Part shown: in pieces, positions 1-5,967 of the stretch
How positions within the stretch are numbered: position 1 is the first letter of the stretch
Layout of the letters: the number at the start of each line of letters is the position of its first letter
Assembly (NCBI GenBank): GCA_934489735.1
Contig: CAKSSR010000050.1
Span: forward strand, 1 to 7,423
DNA from: an uncultured Eubacteriales bacterium
Lineage (GTDB): Bacteria > Bacillota > Clostridia > Oscillospirales > Acutalibacteraceae
Reading direction: 5' to 3'
Length of the DNA: 7,423 nucleotides
Notes under the pieces: generated by a model
What the model was told of the DNA's origin: nothing
Databases searched by the model: none
What the model saw: only the letters and a program-made list of their open reading frames with translations
Made by a program: the position numbers and the translations under genes

Positions 1-1
1 C

Positions 2-223
2 GTAGGAGAGTCGTATTACAAGAAAGGCGAGGAGCAAGGCAGAGAGGAAGGAATAGCACAAGGAATAGCACAAGGAATGGCACAGGGCAGAAGAGAAGGA
101 GAAATTAGGGCGAAGATAAAAATGATAGATAAATTGAGGACAATGGGGATTAAATTTGAAGATGCCTTAAGGATCGCAGAAATAGATAAAGAAACTTTTG
201 AGAAATATAATGAAAAAAATTGA
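2..223 (+). CDS. Rpn-family PD-(D/E)XK nuclease / putative transposase, C-terminal fragment (5' end off window)
   Basis: Open frame from base 2 to a TGA at 221-223, giving the last 73 residues of a protein that begins outside the window. It holds a Gly/Glu/Gln-rich linker (KKGEEQGREEG, then GIAQ-GIAQ-GMAQ) and a helical tail ending DKETFEKYNEKN. Such EG/QG-repeat linkers followed by a short helical tail are typical of the C-terminus of Rpn (recombination-promoting nuclease, PDDEXK_2) proteins. The tail closely matches the tail readable, through stops, in the next gene (MGIKFE.AL...IDKETFEKYN), so the two are tandem relatives. The catalytic domain lies outside the window, so activity cannot be judged. 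Family assignment rests on this resemblance and on the neighbour, not on a search. Confidence 0.7.
   Translation, partial: VGESYYKKGEEQGREEGIAQGIAQGMAQGRREGEIRAKIKMIDKLRTMGIKFEDALRIAEIDKETFEKYNEKN
50..85 (+). repeat. Three tandem 12-bp units inside the Rpn tail
   Basis: Units at 50-61, 62-73 and 74-85 read GGAATAGCACAA, GGAATAGCACAA and GGAATGGCACAG. They are in frame and encode GIAQ, GIAQ and GMAQ. The first two are identical and the third differs at two bases. In-frame units of this kind lengthen or shorten the Gly/Gln linker without breaking the frame, and arise by replication slippage. Confidence 0.9.
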
Positions 224-276
224 TAAACAGATATAATAAAAATGATAGTATAAATTGCTTTTGGAGGGAAAGTTTT

Positions 277-1152
277 ATGAGCTCAAAATTATTAAGCAAA
301 ACTAATGACAAGGTATTTAAAGAAATATTTACGAGGAATAAGAGTTGCATGGCAGATTTTTTAAAATGTATATTAGAAATTCCAGATGAAGAGTTTGATG
401 ATTTAGAATTTTTAGATCCTCATACGAGAGAGGGATCAGAACTTGACGTAGAGGACACTTCGAATATAAAAGTTAAGACAAAATCAAGTATAATAGACAT
501 AGAGATGCAATTGAATGGGTGCAATGTATTAGAGCAAAGGATAATGCCGTATCTTACAAATATGGCGCAAGATCAGAATTGTGAAGGACCTAAATATAAA
601 AAGATGAAAAGAAATGTGTGCATAATAATTTCGGCAGACTACAATGTAGTGGAAGATGATGAATATTTTCATAAATTCACAATGAGAGACCAGAGAGGTG
701 AAGTAGAATTTAGCAAACTTTTAGAGATAGATCTATTAGAATTAAATAAGTTACCTAAAAATAATGATGGAACGAATTTATGGAATTGGTTGAAGTTTAT
801 AAAGACGAATGACCAGAATGATATGGAGAAGCTTTCAGATACAAATCCAGAAATAAAGAAAGCATATAATGTACTTCAAAATTTAAGCGATGATGAATCG
901 ATGAGATATGCAGCACAGAAAAGAGAAATGTTTTTGCAAGATCAGTTAGCAAGGGAAGAAAATCAATGTAATGAGGGCCTTGAAAAGGGCGAACAAGAAG
1001 GACTTAGGTAAGGCAGAGCAGAAGGAAAAAATTGAGGCAAAATAGAAATGATAAATAATTTGCAAGCGATGGGCATTAAATTTGAAGAAGCATTGAAAGC
1101 TGCGAATATAGACAAAGAAACTTTTGAGAAGTATAATAGAGAAAGAAATTAA
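277..1152 (+). pseudogene. Rpn-family PD-(D/E)XK nuclease / putative transposase with interrupted C-terminus
   Basis: The intact part runs from ATG 277 (GGAGGG at 263-268, 8 nt upstream) to TAA 1009-1011, 244 residues. The N-terminal half matches the Rpn/PDDEXK_2 family: a TNDKVFKEIF opening, an FLDP segment and the nuclease core IKVKTK...IIDIEMQ with Glu76-x-Gln78. The aspartate normally placed just before I-K-V-K is Asn63 here; Asp57 and Asp60 are nearby, so loss of the catalytic Asp is likely but unproven. After the TAA the same frame continues GRAEGKN, meets a TGA at 1033-1035, then reads a full family tail ending at TAA 1150-1152. With both stops ignored it is 291 positions long, similar to normal family members, and the tail matches that of the upstream copy. 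Family members are DNA nucleases linked to recombination. A TTG at 220 extends the frame but overlaps the previous gene's stop and lacks a ribosome site, so I reject it. Confidence 0.75.
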
Positions 1153-1172
1153 GTGAAAGAAGGTTTTTGGAC

Positions 1173-1643
1173 ATGGCTATAAGAAATATAGTGAAAGATG
1201 GAGATCCAATATTAAGAAAGAAAGCGAGATTAGTAGAGAAATTTGATGATAAATTGAGCGTCATAATAGATGACATGTTTGAAACTATGAGAAGTGCTGG
1301 AGGGGTAGGACTAGCGGGAAATCAAGTTGGACTACTGAGAAGGATAGCAGTTATTAGTCTTGATGGGAAAGACATAGAATTGGTTAATCCTGAGATAATA
1401 GAGACAAAGGGAAAACAGATTGAATATGAAGGATGTCTTTCTTTTCCAGGGATAAACGAAAGAACAATCAGACCTAATAAAGTAAAAGTCAGGGCCTTTG
1501 ATAGAAATGGCAAAGAATTTGAGGTATCAGGTGAAGGTTTATTGGCAAGGGCATTCTGTCATGAAATAGACCATTTAGATGGGATAGTTTTTTTAGACAG
1601 ACTTTATAATGAAAGTGACAAGATCAATAAGATATATCGATAA
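1173..1643 (+). CDS. def: Peptide deformylase
   Basis: Removes the formyl group from the N-terminal methionine of new polypeptides in the cytoplasm, using a metal-bound water. All three family motifs are present in the 156-residue product: motif 1 GVGLAGNQVG (44-53, Gln51), motif 2 EGCLSFPG (86-93, metal ligand Cys88) and motif 3 HEIDH (130-134, ligands His130 and His134, catalytic Glu131). Motif 1 reads GLAGNQ where the common form is GLAA-x-Q, a mild substitution. Length fits short Gram-positive deformylases. I chose ATG 1173 because AGAAGG (1158-1163) sits 9 nt upstream and MAIRNIV matches the usual N-terminus; a TTG at 1167 is too close to that site. The gene stands 20 nt after the broken Rpn gene, not beside priA or fmt as is common, and a hairpin follows its stop. 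Function is confident; regulation is not visible. Confidence 0.96.
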   Translation: MAIRNIVKDGDPILRKKARLVEKFDDKLSVIIDDMFETMRSAGGVGLAGNQVGLLRRIAVISLDGKDIELVNPEIIETKGKQIEYEGCLSFPGINERTIRPNKVKVRAFDRNGKEFEVSGEGLLARAFCHEIDHLDGIVFLDRLYNESDKINKIYR

Positions 1644-1647
1644 CGGC

Positions 1648-1675
1648 TACCAAGATCTAATAATGGGTCTTGGTA
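1648..1675 (+). terminator. Hairpin after def, possible terminator
   Basis: TACCAAGATC (1648-1657) pairs with GGTCTTGGTA (1666-1675): 10 pairs including one G-U, with an 8-nt loop. It starts 5 nt after the def stop. The following TTATTAATAA is T/A mixed and not a clean U-run, so it may be a weak terminator or an mRNA 3'-end stabiliser. Confidence 0.5.
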
Positions 1676-2746
1676 TTATTAATAACATTTGCACAAGGAT
1701 TGAAGTTGTGCTGAAACAACTAACTTACAATGTATCGCTTTTAATTATAATTAACAGATTTGATATTTTAGTGAAAAAACGACTTAAAAATTGTATATTT
1801 TATTAACAGAAACTGATGGGTTAGAAATGTTTATTAATGATATATTTAAGACTTTTATTCGACAAATTAAGTTATATCTTGTTATATATTGATTTATTTT
1901 GCTAATGTTTATTATTGATATTTTATTTTTTATTACAATATATATGATTGACTTTTTTGTATTTATGTCTTATTATAGATAGGGCAATGGGTTTAATCAA
2001 TTTTTAGAAATTTCTTATCTGGATTTAGTAAGACATGACCGTAAGTAAAGAAAATCTGTGCTATAGTAAATAATTATGCTAAGGATTCTACGTTTCTTTT
2101 GGTAGCGTGGGACGAATTGGCACGAAAACATATCTATTGGACAAGGCAAAGTACATAATGGTATGCAGGGGACTAACCAAATTTGATATTTGCAGACATT
2201 GGAATGAGAATTTGTGATATATTTTTATATTAATCAAGCGTTAGCAGTCAAAATAATGAATTATGAATAATCAGGTCAATGATTGGTAGAGCGGGCGTTG
2301 ATAAATAGTGAAAAAATTAATGAATTTTTGGATACAATTTTGCAAAGGCTTTTAGTATACGACTTAAGTTTGTCTGATATATGTTAATAATATGTACGGA
2401 TTATTATTATGACATTGGTGAGAGAAAGTGGACCCGTTAATAACCATTAACCTACAGCTGGTGCGCAATTGAGATTTATTGCTATATGTGAAGATATTAT
2501 CGAAATCCAGCAAGAATATTTTGATTTCTTTGAATCAAATGAATTGCTGAAGATATACTTGATGTTTCAAGAGTCATGATGAGAGAATGTCAAGGTAGAT
2601 AATTTATAAGGATACGTTGGCAAAGGTTAATGAATTTTTAAAAAAAGTGCAGCTTTTGATATCTGCAGAAATGTATTTTAATCATGAAAATACTTGTGCT
2701 CAATGGATAGGACAAGTGACAACAGCTAGCAGGCAATATATTAGAT
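1676..2746. other. About 1.1 kb without an intact gene; probable decayed sequence
   Basis: I find no gene I can support here. The first 300 bases are extremely AT-rich, with a small perfect hairpin (AGTTGT 1704-1709 / ACAACT 1716-1721). From about 2040 the sequence is richer and holds short open frames without proper starts that sit in different phases. One overlapping pair lies around 2050-2217, its codons reading LLVAWDELARKHIYWTRQ in one frame and GRIGTKTYLLDKAKYIM in another. Another is at about 2450-2580 (RFIAICEDIIEIQQEYFDFF), where the next frame offers AEDILDVSRVMMREC. A third is at about 2600-2746 (KVNEFLKKVQLLISAEMYF). Phase changes between protein-like pieces suggest a frameshifted remnant of a mobile or phage gene set, but no piece is recognised. 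A good promoter lies at 1948-1976. Confidence 0.5.
1948..1976 (+). promoter_or_regulatory. Sigma-A-type promoter with no recognisable gene downstream
   Basis: TTGACT (1948-1953), a 17-nt spacer, then TATTAT (1971-1976). Each hexamer is one base from consensus and the spacing is ideal. A start near 1983 is expected. No ribosome site plus open frame follows within several hundred bases, so it may drive a non-coding RNA, or be the relic of a decayed gene. Chance matches are easier in such AT-rich DNA. Confidence 0.5.
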
Positions 2747-2779
2747 AACTAGCCGTATAACTTTTACTGACGGCTTGTT
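2747..2779 (+). terminator. Hairpin upstream of murA, possible terminator
   Basis: AGCCGT (2751-2756) pairs with ACGGCT (2770-2775), extended past a T-T mismatch by AAC (2747-2749) with GTT (2777-2779), around a 13-nt loop. The bases AAAATTTTTTATC follow. It closes the gene-free region just before murA, consistent with ending any transcript arriving from it. The loop is long and the stem short, so support is moderate. Confidence 0.4.
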
Positions 2780-2817
2780 AAAATTTTTTATCTTTATTAT
2801 TAAACGAAATATATAAT
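2775..2817 (+). promoter_or_regulatory. Candidate promoter region for murA
   Basis: TTGTTA (2775-2780), 17 nt, then TATTAA (2798-2803) is the best-spaced pair. A perfect TATAAT at 2812-2817 is an alternative -10 but has no convincing -35. Either start would leave a short leader of roughly 15 to 35 nt before the TTG start at 2841. Confidence 0.4.
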
Positions 2818-2826
2818 ATGTGATTG

Positions 2827-2831
2827 AAGGG
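2827..2831 (+). promoter_or_regulatory. Ribosome binding site that decides the murA start
   Basis: AAGGG lies 9 nt before TTG 2841, the usual spacing, and nothing comparable precedes the GTG at 2820. It therefore favours the TTG start, which also yields the family-typical MDKFVVFGG N-terminus. Confidence 0.75.
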
Positions 2832-2840
2832 TGTGATTGT

Positions 2841-4124
2841 TTGGATAAATTTGTCGTTTTTGGAGGAAATAAATTAAAGGGAAAGGTTTCTATTAGTGGA
2901 GCGAAGAATGCGGCTGTCGCTATAATACCAGCGGCTATTCTTTCTGATGGAGTATGTAGAATAAGTAATATTCCTAATATAAAGGATGTTTCTTTGATTG
3001 CAAAGATAATATCAGAGATGGGTGCAAGTGTTAAGATGATAAATAAGTCCACGCTTGAGATAGATGCAACAAAGATGAGTTCACCAGTGGCATGCTACGA
3101 ATTGGCAAGACATATGAGAGCATCTAGTTATCTACTTGGAGCTTTATTGGGAAAGTTTTCGAAAGCAGTGGTACCACTGCCAGGAGGATGTGATTTCGGA
3201 GTAAGACCGATTGACCAACATTTAAAAGGCTTTTCAGCTTTAGGGGCTAAGCATAAGGTTGAGAGCGGGATGGTTCATGTAGAGGCGGATAAGCTAACTG
3301 GAAGCAATGTTTATCTAGATGTTGTATCTGTTGGAGCGACTGTCAATATAATTTTAGCAGCGGTCAAGGCCGAAGGTATGACAACGATAGAAAATGCTGC
3401 GAAAGAGCCTCATATAGTTGATTTAGCTAACTTCTTGAATTCAATGGGAGCAGATATTTTAGGCGCAGGTACAGATGTTATAAAGATAAAAGGGGTAAAG
3501 AAATTAAAAGGTGTTACTTATCCAGTTATTCCTGATCAGATAGAAGCAGGAACTTACATGGTAGCAGCAGCTGCATGCGGTGGAGATGTAACTGTATGTG
3601 ATGTCACGCCGAAGCACTTGGATTCTATTACAGCCAAATTAAAAGAAATGGGAGTCACTGTCGAAGAAGGAGAAGAGTCAGTTAGAGTTGTCCGCAATGG
3701 AGAATTGAAATGCTGCAATATAAAGACTATGCCATATCCAGGATTCCCTACGGATATGCAGCCACAGATTACCACGTTATTAAGCATAGCGGAGGGAACT
3801 AGTATAGTTACAGAAGGAGTATGGGACAATAGGTTTAAATATACTGACGAACTTCGTAAAATGGGAGCGAAAATATCAGTAGATGGTAAGATAGCTGTAG
3901 TTGAAGGTGTAAAAGAATTAAGAGGAGCTCCTATCAAAGCTATAGATTTAAGAGCTGGGGCGGCAATGGTTATAGCATCACTGGCGGCTAAAGGGGTATC
4001 GACGATAGAAGGGACAAGTCATATTGAACGAGGGTACGAAGATATAATAGGAAAATTAAAATTATTAGGAGCTAATATAAGAAGAGAAGCAGTACCAGAA
4101 AAATTAGAATCGAAGGTATTATAA
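2841..4124 (+). CDS. murA: UDP-N-acetylglucosamine 1-carboxyvinyltransferase (MurA type)
   Basis: Catalyses the first committed step of peptidoglycan synthesis in the cytoplasm: transfer of enolpyruvate from PEP to UDP-GlcNAc. The 427-residue product, against about 420 in the family, has two EPSP-synthase-like halves. Visible key residues are the SGAKN motif with Lys22-Asn23, the catalytic loop PLPGGCDFGVRP with Cys117 (the fosfomycin target) and Arg122, FPTDMQPQ with Asp305, DLRAG with Arg371, and HIERGY with Arg397. A cysteine in the loop rather than aspartate implies fosfomycin sensitivity by family knowledge. The GCDFGVRPIDQH loop is one I associate with a clostridial MurA paralogue; Firmicutes often carry two MurA enzymes and I cannot tell whether this is the only one. 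Start TTG 2841 is chosen over GTG 2820 from the ribosome site. It leads into walJ and rlmH on the same strand, with a hairpin between. Confidence 0.97.
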   Translation: MDKFVVFGGNKLKGKVSISGAKNAAVAIIPAAILSDGVCRISNIPNIKDVSLIAKIISEMGASVKMINKSTLEIDATKMSSPVACYELARHMRASSYLLGALLGKFSKAVVPLPGGCDFGVRPIDQHLKGFSALGAKHKVESGMVHVEADKLTGSNVYLDVVSVGATVNIILAAVKAEGMTTIENAAKEPHIVDLANFLNSMGADILGAGTDVIKIKGVKKLKGVTYPVIPDQIEAGTYMVAAAACGGDVTVCDVTPKHLDSITAKLKEMGVTVEEGEESVRVVRNGELKCCNIKTMPYPGFPTDMQPQITTLLSIAEGTSIVTEGVWDNRFKYTDELRKMGAKISVDGKIAVVEGVKELRGAPIKAIDLRAGAAMVIASLAAKGVSTIEGTSHIERGYEDIIGKLKLLGANIRREAVPEKLESKVL

Positions 4125-4134
4125 GAAACGAGAG

Positions 4135-4178
4135 TCCTATATCCTTTTCCAACTAAATTAAGAAGGGGGGATATAGGA
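4135..4178 (+). promoter_or_regulatory. Inverted repeat between murA and walJ (terminator or leader structure)
   Basis: TCCTATATCC (4135-4144) is perfectly complementary to GGATATAGGA (4169-4178), 10 bp around a 24-nt loop. The right arm shares its first two G with a very strong purine run, AAGGGGGG (4163-4170), which looks like a Shine-Dalgarno sequence. The repeat starts 10 nt after the murA stop. No T-run follows, only TTGTCATTATATTTT, so it is a weak intrinsic terminator at best. It could instead be an RNA leader structure affecting walJ expression or a protein-binding dyad. Confidence 0.6.
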
Positions 4179-4196
4179 TTGTCATTATATTTTGAA

Positions 4197-4203
4197 GAGA
4201 GGG
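4197..4203 (+). promoter_or_regulatory. Ribosome binding site that decides the walJ start
   Basis: GAGAGGG ends 7 nt before TTG 4211. There is no ATG or GTG in frame at this place and the TTG gives MSRICQLFSGSSGN, the usual N-terminus of the family, so a TTG start is well supported. Confidence 0.75.
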
Positions 4204-4210
4204 ATAGTAT

Positions 4211-5008
4211 TTGTCAAGAATTTGTCAATTATTTAGTGGAAGTAGTGGAAATAGTACATATATAGAAAGCAATAATAGAGGGATTTTGGTAGACACTGGG
4301 AAAAATGCTAAACAAATTGAGATAGCTTTAAACTTGAATGATATAGATCCAAAAAAGATAGAAGCAATCTTTATAACTCACGAACATTCTGATCACGTTA
4401 GCGGACTCAGAGTCTTTGCAAGTAGATATCATTTAAAGGTTTATACTTCAGCGGGGACCTTAAATTCATTAGAAGAGAAAGGAATTTTAAATAATAAATT
4501 TGATGTGGAAGCAATAGATGAACAGGGCATAGAAATGGCAAATATGATGATTAGACCATTTAGAACGTCACACGACTGTGCAGAAAGCTTTGGATATGCT
4601 ATAGAGACAACAAATGATAAAAAAGTATCTATCGCAACTGACTTGGGAGTGATTTCAAATGAAGTTTTAGAGAAATTAAAGGGATCTGATTTGATTGTTA
4701 TAGAATCTAATCATGATATACGAATGTTAGAGAACGGATTTTATCCATATTATCTTAAAAGAAGAATATTATCCAACGAGGGCCATTTGTCAAATGACGA
4801 TTGCGCAAGTGTACTGCCGTATCTGGTTAAGACAGGAACGACTAAATTTGTTTTAGCTCACTTGAGCCGAGAAAATAATATGCCAGAGTTGGCTTATCAG
4901 ACTGCAATGAGTAAATTAAATGAAAACAATATGAAACAAGGAAAGGATTTTGAATCGCTGTCGATAGCTAACAGAGATGCTGTCAAGGAAAATTCTATAT
5001 TTTTTTAA
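4211..5008 (+). CDS. walJ: WalJ/YycJ-type MBL-fold metallo-hydrolase
   Basis: 265-residue metallo-beta-lactamase-fold protein. The N-terminus LFSGSSGNSTYI and the metal motif THEHSDH (His57, His59, Asp61, His62) are diagnostic, and further metal-site candidates are His121 (TSHDCAESFGY), Asp144 (ATDLG), Asn167-His168-Asp169, Gly191-His192 and His217 (LAHLSRENN). In Bacillus and relatives this protein is encoded with the WalRK two-component system and is linked to cell-wall and DNA homeostasis, with exonuclease activity reported for the family. No signal peptide or membrane segment is visible, so it should be cytoplasmic. Here it sits between murA and rlmH with no walRK genes in view. It starts at TTG 4211. 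Its stop TAA overlaps the rlmH ribosome site, which argues for co-translation. The family call is firm; the precise substrate is not known from sequence. Confidence 0.93.
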   Translation: MSRICQLFSGSSGNSTYIESNNRGILVDTGKNAKQIEIALNLNDIDPKKIEAIFITHEHSDHVSGLRVFASRYHLKVYTSAGTLNSLEEKGILNNKFDVEAIDEQGIEMANMMIRPFRTSHDCAESFGYAIETTNDKKVSIATDLGVISNEVLEKLKGSDLIVIESNHDIRMLENGFYPYYLKRRILSNEGHLSNDDCASVLPYLVKTGTTKFVLAHLSRENNMPELAYQTAMSKLNENNMKQGKDFESLSIANRDAVKENSIFF

Positions 5009-5021
5009 GGATGGATACCAA

Positions 5022-5504
5022 ATGTTAAAGATAAATTTAATTTGTATAGGGAATTTGAAGGAAAAGTATTTGAAAGAGGCTTGCGCTGAGTATGAAAAAA
5101 GATTAAAAAGTTATGCTAAGTTATCGATAATTGAGATAGATGAATGTAAATTGTCAAAAAATCCATCAAAAACTGAGATTGAGGCAGCAATAATAACGGA
5201 AGGAAGAAAAATAATTAATAAATTTGGAAGCAGGTCGGTAAGTGTTGCTATGTGCATAGAAGGAATTGAATACAGCTCTGAAAAATTTGCAGAAAAAATA
5301 AATAATATGATGACGACAGGAATAAGCGAGATTAATTTTATTATAGGAGGATCGTATGGTCTGTCTGATGAAGTTAAATCAAAGTCTGACTTTAAAATAT
5401 CTTTGTCAAGAATGACATTTACTCATATGATGGCAAGAGTTTTACTATTGGAACAAATTTATAGAGCATTTCAAATAATTTCAGACGGAAAGTATCATAA
5501 GTGA
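5022..5504 (+). CDS. rlmH: 23S rRNA (pseudouridine-1915 N3)-methyltransferase RlmH
   Basis: SPOUT-class enzyme that methylates N3 of pseudouridine 1915 in helix 69 of 23S rRNA, acting on assembled 70S ribosomes with S-adenosylmethionine. The 160-residue product matches the family length of about 159. It opens MLKINLICIGNLKEKYLKEACAEYEKR, has the cofactor-binding loop IIGGSYGLSDEV with Gly109-Gly110-x-x-Gly113, and ends with the characteristic block LSRMTFTHMMARVLLLEQIYRAFQ and terminal Tyr-His-Lys. ATG 5022 is chosen because AAGGATGG (5007-5014) lies 7 nt upstream and the N-terminus fits; an upstream in-frame ATG at 4977 would add 15 residues lying inside walJ. It follows walJ by 13 nt, and no separate promoter is seen, so the two are probably one transcript. 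Adjacency of walJ and rlmH is familiar in Firmicutes. Confidence 0.96.
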   Translation: MLKINLICIGNLKEKYLKEACAEYEKRLKSYAKLSIIEIDECKLSKNPSKTEIEAAIITEGRKIINKFGSRSVSVAMCIEGIEYSSEKFAEKINNMMTTGISEINFIIGGSYGLSDEVKSKSDFKISLSRMTFTHMMARVLLLEQIYRAFQIISDGKYHK

Positions 5505-5544
5505 AGCTTTATTTTATTAAACGATTTGTATTTTTAAGGGCTGA

Positions 5545-5554
5545 TTTGCGCAAA
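5545..5554. repeat. 10-bp perfect palindrome in the rlmH-tRNA spacer
   Basis: TTTGCGCAAA is self-complementary, and a small GCAT/ATGC hairpin (5561-5572) follows. The two lie between the rlmH stop and the tRNA promoter, where I see no ordinary GC-rich terminator with a T-run. It may be an operator dyad or chance; no known regulator is recognised. Confidence 0.3.
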
Positions 5555-5584
5555 GAAGTGGCATGGTAATGCGAATTAAAAAAA

Positions 5585-5638
5585 TTTTAAATTTTTTTTA
5601 AAAAAAGTATTGACAAGCTATTTGCAAGGTGATATAAT
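5585..5638 (+). promoter_or_regulatory. Consensus sigma-A promoter with UP-like element, driving the tRNA operon
   Basis: Perfect TTGACA (5610-5615), 17-nt spacer, perfect TATAAT (5633-5638), placing the start near 5645, about 9 nt before tRNA-Gly. Just upstream, 5585-5606 is pure A/T (TTTT, AAA, eight T, seven A), matching the style of an UP element bound by the RNA polymerase alpha subunit. Such full-consensus promoters are typical of stable RNA genes. The A/T tract also forms a 9-bp A/T-only inverted repeat (5576-5584 with 5593-5601). Confidence 0.93.
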
Positions 5639-5653
5639 AATAACTGTTGAAAC

Positions 5654-5727
5654 GCGGGTGTAGTTCAATGGTAGAATCCCAGCCTTCCAAGCTGGTCGCG
5701 TGGGTTCGATTCCCATCACCCGCTCCA
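5654..5727 (+). tRNA. tRNA-Gly (anticodon TCC)
   Basis: 74 nt including encoded CCA. Acceptor arms GCGGGTG and CACCCGC pair fully, discriminator T5724. The anticodon stem CCAGC/GCTGG holds loop CTTCCAA with TCC at 5686-5688, reading GGA and GGG. The T-arm has GGTTCGATTCC. First gene after the promoter, 4 nt from the next tRNA. Confidence 0.97.
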
Positions 5728-5731
5728 ATAT

Positions 5732-5808
<77 letters not shown>

Positions 5809-5828
5809 CATCTATTATGCAGTGACAT

Positions 5829-5905
5829 GGTGGGTATAGTTCAATTGGCAGAGCACCGGATTGTGGTTCCGGGTGTTGTGGGTTCGAGTCCCATTACCCA
5901 CCCCA
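5829..5905 (+). tRNA. tRNA-His (anticodon GTG)
   Basis: 77 nt counted with the extra G-1 (5829), which pairs with discriminator C5902, the identity element of histidine tRNA. Acceptor GTGGGTA/TACCCAC, anticodon stem CCGGA/TCCGG, loop TTGTGGT with GTG at 5863-5865, CCA encoded at 5903-5905. The base composition of the window changes at this gene: AT-rich spacer before, GC-rich spacer after. Confidence 0.97.
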
Positions 5906-5920
5906 CATGAAAAGGCGGAA

Positions 5921-5944
5921 GGGCCGGAGCTTCGGCTCCGGCCC
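5921..5944 (+). repeat. Perfect 10-bp hairpin with TTCG tetraloop between tRNA-His and tRNA-Gln
   Basis: GGGCCGGAGC (5921-5930), loop TTCG, GCTCCGGCCC (5935-5944). All ten pairs are Watson-Crick and UUCG is an exceptionally stable tetraloop with a C-G closing pair. No T-run follows (TCGTCCGTT), so it is not a classical terminator. It may help separate or process the tRNA precursor. Confidence 0.85.
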
Positions 5945-5967
5945 TCGTCCGTTCCCTTGCGTCATAT

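Noticed and set aside
1609..1806. Forward frame of 65 codons overlapping the end of def
   Set aside because: It begins inside def without its own ribosome site, resembles no known protein and ends in AT-rich DNA.
2820..2840. GTG at 2820 as the start of murA
   Set aside because: There is no ribosome site upstream, and the extra residues MIEGCDC are not typical. The AAGGG at 2827-2831 points to TTG 2841.
3554..3937. Reverse-strand frame of 127 codons within murA
   Set aside because: Shadow of murA on the opposite strand, with no ribosome site or family resemblance.
5921..5944. TTCG hairpin as the terminator of a Gly-Arg-His operon
   Set aside because: The stem is excellent but no T-run follows; the strong terminator is at 6173-6216 after tRNA-Lys.
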